A stretch of DNA of 64,000 nt, from positions 113,171-177,170 of the forward strand of contig CASEGL010000002.1 in NCBI GenBank assembly GCA_949287525.1, written 5' to 3'. The position numbers and the translations under genes were made by a program. The notes beneath the pieces were generated by a model. It made no database searches. It saw only the letters and a list, made by a program, of their open reading frames with translations, and was not told the origin of the DNA. The DNA comes from an uncultured Rikenellaceae bacterium (GTDB taxonomy: Bacteria > Bacteroidota > Bacteroidia > Bacteroidales > Rikenellaceae). How positions within the stretch are numbered: position 1 is the first letter of the stretch; each line of letters opens with the position of its first letter. Shown here in pieces: positions 1 to 6,835 of the stretch.

Positions 1-332
1 ACTTCCCAGTTCCATCCGTTGGCGCCAACCAGCGGACGGACGCGCGAGGCGGTGCGCTGGTCATCCAGCGAAACCAGTACGATCCGGATCGGGCAGCAGC
101 TGTGGTTGTGAGCTGTCCATATCCGGTGCAGCTCCTCAAGCATCTCGATATTGTTCGGGCAGCATGTTTTCCAAAAGACGAACAAGGTGGTGCCGCTGTC
201 GGCCGCATAGGAGGAGAGGGAACGGGGACGGCCGCCCATGTCCCGTACTGTGAGGGCGGGCCAGAGCGATTGGGCTGAGCCGGACGCGGCAAGGAGCATC
301 AGCAGGGCGAGTATCGACAGTATCTTTTTCAT
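1..332 (-). CDS. Thioredoxin-fold (TlpA-like) exported protein, 3' end outside window
   Basis: Only the first 110 codons are visible; the gene runs off the left edge. The start is the ATG at 330-332. Residues 1-21 form a signal peptide (MKKILSILALL..., ending around SGSAQ), so the protein is periplasmic or membrane-anchored. The stretch LFVFWKTCCPNN (about residues 50-61) sits where TlpA and peroxiredoxin-like proteins have FWATWCPPC, preceding a helix that begins IEMLEELHRIW. The second cysteine of the CxxC pair appears to be Asn, while an extra Cys precedes the first, so a normal dithiol exchange mechanism is doubtful. It lies just downstream of an ArsR-type regulator on the same strand and has the same inverted repeat in front of it, which suggests joint control. 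Family membership is judged by motif only; the substrate is unknown. Confidence 0.7.
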   Translation of the reverse strand, partial: MKKILSILALLMLLAASGSAQSLWPALTVRDMGGRPRSLSSYAADSGTTLFVFWKTCCPNNIEMLEELHRIWTAHNHSCCPIRIVLVSLDDQRTASRVRPLVGANGWNWE

Positions 333-346
333 GACTTTTGTTTGTA

Positions 347-364
347 GTTCGCCGAAATACGAAC
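347..364 (-). promoter_or_regulatory. Putative ArsR operator over the -7 element of the thioredoxin-fold gene
   Basis: The arms GTTCG (347-351) and CGAAC (360-364) flank an 8-base centre that reads TATTTCGG on the coding strand, a poor -7 element. The same arms with the same spacing surround the -7 element of the arsR gene. The distance to the start codon is also nearly equal (15 versus 14 bases). No TTG is present at the expected -33 position. Confidence 0.5.
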
Positions 365-384
365 ATTGAGGGTAAAAAAACAGG

Positions 385-720
385 TTATTCGCAGCAGTCG
401 TTTGTCCGGTCGTTTTTCGGTGCGCACGTAGCAAACAGGTCGGCAAAGAGCCGACGGGCGACGGCCCAGTTCTCGCGGTTGATGCAGTAGCGCACCTTGG
501 GCGGTTCGATGGATCCCTGGATCAGTCCGGCCTCCTTCAGTTCCTTGAGATGTTGCGAGACGGTAGCCTTGGCGATGGGAAGCACCTCGTGGATGTCGCC
601 GAAAAAGCAGCAGCTCTGTCGGGCGAGGAAGTGGAGGATGGCGATCCGCGCAGGATGTCCCATCGCCTTCGCAAAGCGGGCGAGCTGTTCCTGTTCGGTC
701 GGGTAGTTTCTGTTCTCCAT
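385..720 (-). CDS. ArsR/SmtB-family transcriptional regulator
   Basis: A 111-residue winged-helix repressor of the ArsR/SmtB family. The recognition segment is [17 protein letters not shown], followed by the wing with PPKVRYCIN. An upstream TTG would add seven residues, but the ATG at 718-720 is preferred because a full promoter (TTG-N19-TATATTTG) lies at 739-768 and would overlap the longer version. Candidate effector-binding cysteines are the pair in QSCCFFGDI, one in VRYCIN, one in FATCAP and the C-terminal CCE, so a thiophilic metal or metalloid, or a redox signal, is plausible. The family normally represses its own gene and neighbours until the ligand binds. Here an inverted repeat covers its -7 element and recurs before the downstream thioredoxin-fold gene. 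The true ligand cannot be read from the sequence; arsenic is only one option. Confidence 0.88.
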   Translation of the reverse strand: MENRNYPTEQEQLARFAKAMGHPARIAILHFLARQSCCFFGDIHEVLPIAKATVSQHLKELKEAGLIQGSIEPPKVRYCINRENWAVARRLFADLFATCAPKNDRTNDCCE

Positions 721-732
721 ACGAGGCTTCTT

Positions 733-768
733 TGTTCGCAAATATACGAACAGTTATTGAAAAAACAA
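733..768 (-). promoter_or_regulatory. arsR promoter with embedded inverted repeat
   Basis: The coding strand reads TTG (766-768), 19 bases, then TATATTTG (739-746), an ideal Bacteroidota promoter. TGTTCG (733-738) and CGAACA (747-752) form a perfect 6-base inverted repeat exactly around the -7 element, the expected position for an autorepressor site. Confidence 0.7.
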
Positions 769-805
769 ATCCGATGCGCATGGCGGCATCGGATCTGCGT
801 GTCGG

Positions 806-1330
806 TTATTTCGAGGCGGCGGAGTCCGGTGAGTCCGGATAGGTTTTTCGCCGCGTCATGGCATAGGCCTTGGTGGGGAAGACGAACAGCACGAGGGTCG
901 CTCCGATGGCCAGCAGGAAGACGACGCTGAAGGTCACCGTCGCATTGACGATCAGATGGTGCATGTAGGTTTCCGAGAGTTCGTAGTTGTTGATGCACTG
1001 CATCAGCTGGATCAGCGCATAGAAGCTGCGGTAGGCGTACATGCCGGGGATCATCGGCAGCAGGGCGGGGATGTAGAGTACCGTCAGCGGACAGCGGGAG
1101 AGGCGTCCGAACCACAGCGCCAGCAGACCGATGGTCAGCGAGGCGCAGAACGAAGCCGAGGCGATGTCCATGCCGCTGTAATTCATCAGGGCGAATCGGG
1201 TGGCATGGCCGGCGGCGGCCAGCATGGCGATGTATTTGAAGGCTCTGCGGGGCGGATTGGAGATGGCGCCGAATCCGATGGCGGCGACGGCGGCCAGCAG
1301 GCCGTCGGTGATAACGTCGAGAACGATCAT
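806..1330 (-). CDS. ThrE-type exporter, C-terminal half (YjjB-like subunit)
   Basis: A 174-residue membrane protein with about five hydrophobic segments, matching the small half of the threonine/serine exporter family (ThrE_2; E. coli YjjB is a similar size). In Corynebacterium ThrE both halves are one polypeptide; here they are two genes whose ends overlap by four bases (ATGA at 1327-1330), so translation is probably coupled. A family-like motif is the PALLPMIPG segment before a central helix. It probably forms a complex with the upstream protein to export small organic acids or amino acids (the E. coli YjjP/YjjB pair has been linked to succinate export). The substrate here is not determined. 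Confidence 0.85.
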   Translation of the reverse strand: MIVLDVITDGLLAAVAAIGFGAISNPPRRAFKYIAMLAAAGHATRFALMNYSGMDIASASFCASLTIGLLALWFGRLSRCPLTVLYIPALLPMIPGMYAYRSFYALIQLMQCINNYELSETYMHHLIVNATVTFSVVFLLAIGATLVLFVFPTKAYAMTRRKTYPDSPDSAASK

Positions 1331-2097
1331 AACAGATTCTTGGTGAAAAGCAGCAGCGGGACGGACAGGCCGGCTGCAATGCAGATGATGAGCAGAAAGG
1401 CTTGGATGAGACGCGAGGTGCCGGTCAGCGTGTGACCCTCGACGATGTCGATGAAACCGTTGATGAGCGGCACGCCCGGAATGAGGTAGAGGACGCTGGT
1501 ACCGAGAGCGACGTTCGGCGTGCAGTCGAACAGCAGCGAGACGGAAGCCACCATCGAGGCCACGAAAGCCGATACGGTGAAGACGATGAAGTGGTTGTAA
1601 TGGCGTTTCTGCATCTGCTGGCGGGTGAAGAAGCCCAGCAGGGTAGCCACGAAGACGATGGCTACGGCACCCCAGTCGCCGCCGAACAGCCGGCAGAACG
1701 AGGCGTTGGCGAAGCCGACCAGCAGCAGAACCAGATTGGAGGACATCCTGGGGCGGGACAGAATCTCCTCGTAGCGTTTCCGGATCTCTTCCAGCGGGAG
1801 GTGACGGTCGTAAATCTCCCAGCTGAGCGCGCTCAGTTCGGCGTTGTATTCAAACGAGATGGGAAGTGCGGGGATTTGGGCCACCTCCGTGTGGCTGTTG
1901 TCGTTGCCCTTGTCCGAGATGGTGATGACGATCGTCTTGGAGAGCGTCGTCATGTGGATCGAGACGCCGAATGCGTCGCCGATGCGGGTCGAGTTGCGCA
2001 GCACCCGCGAGGTGTGTACCCCTGCCCCCAGCAGGCAGGTGGCATACGAGGCGATGAATTCTGCGATCTGTTTCAGTTGTTCTGGCGTGTTGTTCAT
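1327..2097 (-). CDS. ThrE-type exporter, N-terminal half (YjjP-like subunit)
   Basis: A 256-residue protein, the same length as E. coli YjjP. The first ~110 residues are soluble (LLGAGVHTSRVLRNSTRIGDAFG is the start of the ThrE domain, split here as LLGAGVHTSRVLRN and STRIGDAFG), and the rest carries about five membrane helices with the segment LIPGVPLINGFID, typical of the family. The start is the ATG at 2095-2097; a longer reading frame upstream would run through the -7 element at 2125-2132. It overlaps the YjjB-like gene by four bases and the two most likely act as one inner-membrane exporter. The exported compound cannot be told from sequence. Confidence 0.88.
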   Translation of the reverse strand: MNNTPEQLKQIAEFIASYATCLLGAGVHTSRVLRNSTRIGDAFGVSIHMTTLSKTIVITISDKGNDNSHTEVAQIPALPISFEYNAELSALSWEIYDRHLPLEEIRKRYEEILSRPRMSSNLVLLLVGFANASFCRLFGGDWGAVAIVFVATLLGFFTRQQMQKRHYNHFIVFTVSAFVASMVASVSLLFDCTPNVALGTSVLYLIPGVPLINGFIDIVEGHTLTGTSRLIQAFLLIICIAAGLSVPLLLFTKNLL

Positions 2098-2124
2098 GAC
2101 GCGGCCGGATTGCTTGTGTGGTCG

Positions 2125-2132
2125 CAAAAGTA
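2125..2132 (-). promoter_or_regulatory. -7 element of the ThrE-type exporter operon
   Basis: The coding strand reads TACTTTTG, a perfect TAnnTTTG, 28 bases before the ATG. A TTG lies about 22 bases upstream, slightly beyond the usual spacing. Confidence 0.5.
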
Positions 2133-2160
2133 ATTTTTTCTCGGCGAACTTCGGCAAACG

Positions 2161-2202
2161 AAAACGGCTTTTTGCAGCCAGAATGCCGTAAAAAGCCGTT
2201 TT
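2161..2202 (-). terminator. Terminator after trmB
   Basis: A perfect 13-base inverted repeat (AAAACGGCTTTTT at 2161-2173 with its complement at 2190-2202). On the minus strand the stem is followed by TTTTCGTTT. It lies between the stop of trmB and the next promoter. Confidence 0.75.
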
Positions 2203-2220
2203 GAAAGGGGGTGCCTGTGG

Positions 2221-2961
2221 CTACCGCCGGTCGGGGCGGTGGGCGTCGAGGTTTTCGTCTTCGGGGAAGTCGGGTGCCTCGAACTCCGTCCGCCCTCCCA
2301 GCGAAAAGCGCAGGTAGGTGATCGGAAGTCCCTGTTTCAGGAATTTCGATTCGTAGGCCGTGCGGATCGACAGGTCGGCGTCGGCCATCCCCGTGCCGTA
2401 GATGTCGTCGCCGCAGGCGTGAAGCGGCAGCGCGTTGCGGGCGATGACCGCCTTGGTGTAGGCGTGCAGGTGCTGCGAGTCGGTCTTCAGGTGGATGACG
2501 CCCTCCGGTTTCAGCAGCCGGGCGTAGTAGGCCAGGAAAATGGGCGAGGTGAGCCGTTTCTTGACCCGCTGTTTCTTGAGCTGGGGATCGGGGAAGGTAA
2601 TCCAGATCTCATCCACCTCCCCTTCGGCGAAGAGCGAGTTGATGAATTCGATGCGGGTGCGCAGGAAGCCGACGTTGTCCATGCCGGCTTCGGTGGCCGT
2701 CTTGGCGCCGCGCCACATGCGGGCGCCTTTGATGTCGATGCCGATGAAGTTGCATTCGGGGTTCTTTTCGGCCAGCGCCACCGTATATTCGCCCCGTCCG
2801 CAGCCGAGTTCGAGGACGATCGGCCGGTCGTTGCCGAAGAAGTCTTCATGCCACCGTCCCTTGAGCCGGTAGTCGCGCCCGAATACCTCGTCGAATTCGG
2901 GCTGTACCATATTCTTGAAGGTCAGATTCTCCTGGAATCTGCGCAGTTTATCTTTTCCCAT
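2221..2961 (-). CDS. trmB: tRNA (guanine-N7)-methyltransferase TrmB
   Basis: A 246-residue enzyme that methylates G46 in the variable loop of tRNA using S-adenosylmethionine. The SAM-binding loop is VLELGCGRGEYT (residues 49-60), followed by FIGIDIKGARMWRG with the acidic residue that holds the ribose. The catalytic and substrate segment WITFPDPQLKKQRVKKRL is typical of TrmB, as is the late segment HLKTDSQHLHAYT. The ATG at 2959-2961 lies inside the end of gldH (14-base overlap), so the genes are co-transcribed and probably translationally coupled. A strong terminator follows. The C-terminal ~20 residues are charged and variable. Confidence 0.97.
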   Translation of the reverse strand: MGKDKLRRFQENLTFKNMVQPEFDEVFGRDYRLKGRWHEDFFGNDRPIVLELGCGRGEYTVALAEKNPECNFIGIDIKGARMWRGAKTATEAGMDNVGFLRTRIEFINSLFAEGEVDEIWITFPDPQLKKQRVKKRLTSPIFLAYYARLLKPEGVIHLKTDSQHLHAYTKAVIARNALPLHACGDDIYGTGMADADLSIRTAYESKFLKQGLPITYLRFSLGGRTEFEAPDFPEDENLDAHRPDRR

Positions 2962-3415
2962 GTTCCGTAGGGGTTATTTCCATGCCGATGGCCCGCAGTC
3001 CGTCCGTCGCCTGCGAAGGGACGAAGGAGAAGACATACTCGCCGATGTGTTTCAGTCGGGCGTGCGAGCGGTAGGGCGTATGCCATTCCCGGAAGTCGCC
3101 TTCGCCGTGGGCGGAGTCCTGCAGGCGAACCTGTTCGGTAAAACGCAGCGAATCGGGCGTGACGACCGAGATGCGGATGCCGACCGAGTCGTAGCGCATG
3201 GCGGCGATCCGGCTTTCCCAGGCGATGAAGAGTCCGATGTCGTATTTTCCCGTCGTGTCGGTGTTGGTGTAGGCGATCCGCACGGTGTCGTCCGGCTGCC
3301 AGCCGCGCGGATCGACCGGCGTCTGGAAACAGGCGGTGCGTGCCGGACGGCAGCCGGCGAGTCCCAGGCAGCAGAGCAGGACGAGTGCGATCCGGTTGGG
3401 CAGTTTCGGTTCCAT
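2948..3415 (-). CDS. gldH: Gliding-motility lipoprotein GldH
   Basis: A 155-residue lipoprotein with a signal peptide and the lipobox LAGC (Cys22). The mature part matches GldH: TVRIAYTNTDTTGKYDIGLFI, given here only as TDTTGKYDIGLFI, and the late motif HIGEYVFSFVP. In gliding Bacteroidota, GldH works with the type IX secretion and gliding machinery, but the gene is also kept in non-motile gut members, where its role is less clear. It sits between the PSP1 gene (37 bases upstream) and trmB (14-base overlap), and PSP1-gldH is a familiar Bacteroidota pair. An alternative ATG lies four codons upstream (3425-3427); the shorter start gives the cleaner signal peptide. Confidence 0.85.
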   Translation of the reverse strand: MEPKLPNRIALVLLCCLGLAGCRPARTACFQTPVDPRGWQPDDTVRIAYTNTDTTGKYDIGLFIAWESRIAAMRYDSVGIRISVVTPDSLRFTEQVRLQDSAHGEGDFREWHTPYRSHARLKHIGEYVFSFVPSQATDGLRAIGMEITPTEHGKR

Positions 3416-3452
3416 GGCCTGTAGCATTCTCCGTCGGTGCGGGGTGCCGTTG

Positions 3453-5252
3453 CTATTCTTTGCTCTTTTTTGTGTTGTCCGGTTCGTTGGTGCGGCGTTC
3501 GTCTTTCCGGTCGCGCGGCTGATTCTGGTTCCGCTGGCGCTGGCGCGGACGACGGTTCTCGCCCTGCGGAGTGCTGGCGTTGTCGGACGGGCGCTCCGGC
3601 CGGTTGTCCGGCTTGCGGTTTGCCCCGCGCTCCCCTTCGGCGGAGGGCTGGGACGGCTGGCCTTCGGCACGCCCCTCGTTGCGGCGGTTGTTGCCGTTGC
3701 GGCGGCTGCCGTTCCGGTTGTCCTGCTGCTGGGGGCGTTCGCCGCGCTCCTTGCGCTCGCCGTTCTGCTGCGGCCGCTTGTCGGCCGACGGCTCCCGGTT
3801 CTCGGCACCCCCCGCATTGCGCGGCTCCTGCTCGGAGGCCGCTTTGCGTTCGCTGCCCTTGTTGCCGTTGTGGCGGTTGCCGTCACGCCGGTTTTCCGGA
3901 CGTTCGCCGTTCTGCCGTTCGGGCTTGTTGTCCGGCTGCGCCTTCGGTGCCGGCTGTTCGCGGGTCTCGCCGCTCCGTTCCGGCTGGTCGGCGTTTTTCC
4001 GTTCGTTCCGGCCTCCGCGGCGGTCGCGTTTGTTTTCCTGCTCTTCCGCTTTGTTGCCGGCATTGCTCTCGCCCTCCGTGTTGGCGTTGCTCTGCCGCTC
4101 GCCGCGGTTCCGGTTGCGCTTGCGGCCGCCGCGCACCTTGTCGAAACGGGTGATGCTGTCCTCGCCGATCACATTGACGAAGCCGGGGTCGGTTTCGGTT
4201 GCCGCCGGACGGCCTTCGCCTGCCAGCCGTTCGGGGCGGATGCCCTTGGCGTTGAGTTTCATCACCTCGCGGACGCGTTCGATCGGAATCGTCACCAGTC
4301 CCTCCAGCGAACCCTGTACGGTGCTGAAGCTCATCGTGCGGGCGAGGATGTCGTTCTTGACGAAATAGTATTCGCCGTCGGCCACCTGCAGCGGGGCGTT
4401 GAGGCGCGGGAACTCGCGGCGCGCGTCCATGTAGTCGTCGTATTCGTACATCAGGCAGCACTTCAGTTTGCTGCACTGCCCGGCCAGTTTCTGGGGGTTC
4501 AGCGAGATGTCCTGCGTGCGTGCGGCATTGGTCGTGACGGACATGAAGCTGGAGATCCACGAGGCGCAGCAGAGTTCGCGTCCGCACGATCCCAGACCGC
4601 CGATGCGGCCCGCCTCCTGACGGGCGCCGATCTGCTTCATCTCCACGCGGATGTGGAACACCTCGGCGAAGACCTTGATGAGTTCGCGGAAATCGACGCG
4701 CTCGTCGGCGATGTAGTAGAAGATGGCCTTGATCTTGTCGCCCTGATACTCCACGTCGCCGATCTTCATGTTGAGGTTCATCTCGGCGGCGATCTGGCGG
4801 GCGCGGATCATCGTCTCGTGTTCGAGGGCGATGGCCTCCTGCCACTTGTCGATGTCGTAGGGCTTGGCCTTGCGGTAGATTTTCTTGAATTCGCCGTTCT
4901 GCGGGTTGAAGCCCACACGGCGCATCTGACGGGCCACCATGTCGCCCGTCAGGGAGATGATGCCGATGTCGTGACCCGGCGAAGCCTCGACGGCCACGAT
5001 GTCGCCCTCCTTGAGCGAGAGACCGTTCACGTTGCGGTAGTAGCTCCGGCGGGTATTCTTGAAGCGTACCTCGTAGATGTCGGTCGGCGAACTGTCGGGA
5101 TAGTCCTGCAGCCAGTCGGTGACGTGCAGCTTGTGGCAGCCGCCGCACACGTTTACGGAGACCTCCTCCGTGCCGCAGCCGCAGAATTCGCATCCGCGTC
5201 CCATGTCGAGGACGCACTCTTCTTTATCTTGTTTGTTCTGAAACGATGTCAT
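3453..5252 (-). CDS. PSP1/RicT-family protein with 225-residue disordered basic tail
   Basis: A 599-residue protein. Residues ~1-330 are the PSP1 family (RicT/YaaT of Bacillus): a cysteine cluster at the start (C13, C21, C24, C26, C36, C39), then GSCGRELCCASW and the cysteine pair CSKLKCCLMYEYD, which in RicT relatives binds iron-sulfur clusters. RicT in Bacillus acts with RicA and RicF in mRNA processing; the role in Bacteroidota is not settled. Residues 375-599 consist almost wholly of N, R, E, Q, G, K, P, D, S, A and T and contain no L, I, V, M, F, Y, W or C. Such tails often bind RNA or drive condensates, but that is inference. It heads the PSP1-gldH-trmB operon, with a -7 element (TATATTTG) at 5273-5280. 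Confidence 0.92.
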   Translation of the reverse strand: MTSFQNKQDKEECVLDMGRGCEFCGCGTEEVSVNVCGGCHKLHVTDWLQDYPDSSPTDIYEVRFKNTRRSYYRNVNGLSLKEGDIVAVEASPGHDIGIISLTGDMVARQMRRVGFNPQNGEFKKIYRKAKPYDIDKWQEAIALEHETMIRARQIAAEMNLNMKIGDVEYQGDKIKAIFYYIADERVDFRELIKVFAEVFHIRVEMKQIGARQEAGRIGGLGSCGRELCCASWISSFMSVTTNAARTQDISLNPQKLAGQCSKLKCCLMYEYDDYMDARREFPRLNAPLQVADGEYYFVKNDILARTMSFSTVQGSLEGLVTIPIERVREVMKLNAKGIRPERLAGEGRPAATETDPGFVNVIGEDSITRFDKVRGGRKRNRNRGERQSNANTEGESNAGNKAEEQENKRDRRGGRNERKNADQPERSGETREQPAPKAQPDNKPERQNGERPENRRDGNRHNGNKGSERKAASEQEPRNAGGAENREPSADKRPQQNGERKERGERPQQQDNRNGSRRNGNNRRNEGRAEGQPSQPSAEGERGANRKPDNRPERPSDNASTPQGENRRPRQRQRNQNQPRDRKDERRTNEPDNTKKSKE

Positions 5253-5272
5253 TCGTATGGTGTCTATTCCTG

Positions 5273-5280
5273 CAAATATA
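5273..5280 (-). promoter_or_regulatory. -7 element of the PSP1-gldH-trmB operon
   Basis: The coding strand reads TATATTTG, 20 bases before the ATG of the PSP1 gene. No TTG occurs at the normal -33 distance. Confidence 0.55.
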
Positions 5281-5321
5281 CGAAAACCCTGCGGATTTCC
5301 GATGCGGAGTGCCGTTTTCCC

Positions 5322-6689
5322 TTACCGATGTGCGGCGAAGGGGCGGCGCAGCTGGCGGCGCACCTGCATCCGGTAGCGGGTGTTGTAGAGGACGGCGGCG
5401 ATGGCCAAGCCGATAATGAGACCCATCCACAGACCCGATGCGCCGACGGCGGTGTGGAAGGCCAGCAGGTAGCCGATCGGCAGGGCGAGTACCAGGTAGG
5501 AGAAGAACGAGATGCGCATGATGCACTTCACGTCCTGGATGCCGCGCAGGATGGCGACCGAGTTGGCCTGCAGACCGTCGGAGACCTGGAAGATGGCTAC
5601 GAAGACGAGGAAGTGGGCGGCCATTTCCACGACGGTCGGGTCGGAGTTGAACAGCAGCGGAATCTGACGGCGCAGCGAGATGAACAGCAGCGCCGTGACG
5701 ACGTTCCACATCAGCCCCAGCCGGTAGGCGGTGCCGGCATAGCGGCGGATCTCTGTCCAGTTGCGGCGTCCGTAGGCGTGGCTGATACAGATCGTGACGC
5801 TCGACCCGATGCCCAGGATAATCATGAAGGCGAAGTTGGAGATGACCATGGCGATCTGGTTGCCCGCCATCTCGCGGGTGCCTACCCAGCCCATCATGAT
5901 GCCGGCCAGGGCGAATGCGCTGCCCTCCATGAACATCTGCAGGGCGATGGGGGAGCTGACCCGGATGAGGGAGCGGATCGTCTCCCACGAGAAATTGTCG
6001 CGGCGGAAGAGCCGGAAATAGCGGTAGAAACTGTCGCGCCGCCAGAAGTAGAGGATGATGAGGATCGGCGTGAGGATGCGCGAGATCAGCGTGGCGAGTC
6101 CGGCGCCGGCAGCGCCCATGGCCGGCGCGCCCCAGTTGCCGTAGATGAAGAGCCAGTTGCAGAAGATGTTGATGAGGTTCGAGGTGATGATGATCGCCAT
6201 GGCCACGCGCGTGTTGCCGATGCCCTCCAGGAATTGTTTGAAGGCGGCGAAGATCATGAAGGGGATGACCGATACGGAGATGTAGCCGAAGTAGGGGATG
6301 GCCTGTTCGACGATTTCCGGCGACTGGCCCATGTAGCTCATGAAGGGGCGCACCACCATGGCCAGCAGGAAGATGGCGACTCCCATGCAGGTGTAGAACA
6401 GGATCGAGTTCTGGAGGAACGAGGCCGAGCGGCGGTGGTTGCCCACGGCATACATCTCGCCCACCAGCGGGGTCAGTCCGAGCGACATGCCCGTGCCGAG
6501 GACGAAGAGCATGAAGAAGACGGCGTTGGCGAAGGCGACGCCCGCCAGCGGTACGGCGCCCAGCTGCCCTACCATGGCGTTGTCCACCAGCTGGACCAGC
6601 ATCTGGCCGGCCTGCGACAGGATGACCGGAAAGGCGAGGCGGAGAACTTTTTTGTAATACGGTTTCCGGTTGAATTTGCTTTTGAACAC
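5322..6689 (-). CDS. MATE-family multidrug/Na+ exporter
   Basis: A 455-residue inner-membrane exporter with about 12 helices in two repeats, each starting with a family-type segment (FPVILSQAGQMLVQLVDN; SPIALQMFMEGSAFALAG). MATE proteins expel cationic drugs in exchange for Na+ or H+. There is no ATG in front of the first helix. The best start is the GTG at 6687-6689, giving MFKSKFNRKPYYKKVLRLAF; the longer frame that begins at a TTG (6831-6833) is wrong because that TTG is the -33 element of the promoter. The leader of about 105 bases holds a hairpin at 6743-6786. The upstream gene on the same strand is the damaged Clp ATPase. The actual substrate cannot be inferred. Confidence 0.9.
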   Translation of the reverse strand: MFKSKFNRKPYYKKVLRLAFPVILSQAGQMLVQLVDNAMVGQLGAVPLAGVAFANAVFFMLFVLGTGMSLGLTPLVGEMYAVGNHRRSASFLQNSILFYTCMGVAIFLLAMVVRPFMSYMGQSPEIVEQAIPYFGYISVSVIPFMIFAAFKQFLEGIGNTRVAMAIIITSNLINIFCNWLFIYGNWGAPAMGAAGAGLATLISRILTPILIILYFWRRDSFYRYFRLFRRDNFSWETIRSLIRVSSPIALQMFMEGSAFALAGIMMGWVGTREMAGNQIAMVISNFAFMIILGIGSSVTICISHAYGRRNWTEIRRYAGTAYRLGLMWNVVTALLFISLRRQIPLLFNSDPTVVEMAAHFLVFVAIFQVSDGLQANSVAILRGIQDVKCIMRISFFSYLVLALPIGYLLAFHTAVGASGLWMGLIIGLAIAAVLYNTRYRMQVRRQLRRPFAAHR

Positions 6690-6742
6690 TGTAGTTTTCG
6701 GATTTGGCTGCGATCGGGGGTCGCGTGTCCCGTCTTTCCGGC

Positions 6743-6786
6743 GCCGGCATGCGAAAATCGGGGGCTTCGCACCCCCGATGGCCGGC
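6743..6786 (-). terminator. Hairpin in the MATE leader (terminator of the Clp gene or attenuator)
   Basis: The core is an 8-base perfect stem (ATCGGGGG at 6757-6764 with its complement at 6772-6779) and a 7-base loop; outer arms GCCGGC extend it with a bulge. On the minus strand the core is followed by TTTTCGC. It lies after the MATE promoter and before the MATE start, so it could end read-through from the Clp gene, or attenuate MATE expression. Confidence 0.55.
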
Positions 6787-6803
6787 TTCCGCCCGCAGCG
6801 CTG

Positions 6804-6833
6804 CAAAGGTAGGCATAAAATCCACTCGCACAA
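6804..6833 (-). promoter_or_regulatory. Promoter of the MATE exporter gene
   Basis: The coding strand reads TTG (6831-6833), 19 bases, TACCTTTG (6804-6811). Both elements and the spacing are ideal for the Bacteroidota primary sigma factor. Confidence 0.8.
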
Positions 6834-6835
6834 CG

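Noticed and set aside
3453..4127. Repetitive-looking DNA that might be a repeat array or CRISPR
   Set aside because: It is the coding sequence of the low-complexity tail of the PSP1 protein; repeats are irregular, with no constant unit and spacer.
3285..6812. A 1175-codon open frame on the plus strand
   Set aside because: It lies antisense to the PSP1 and MATE genes, both with clear families. It is open only because of GC-rich codon bias; its product is low-complexity Val/Ala/Asp/His.
6690..6833. A longer N-terminus for the MATE exporter starting at TTG 6831-6833
   Set aside because: That TTG is the -33 element of an ideal promoter; the extra 48 residues have no homology and cover a hairpin.
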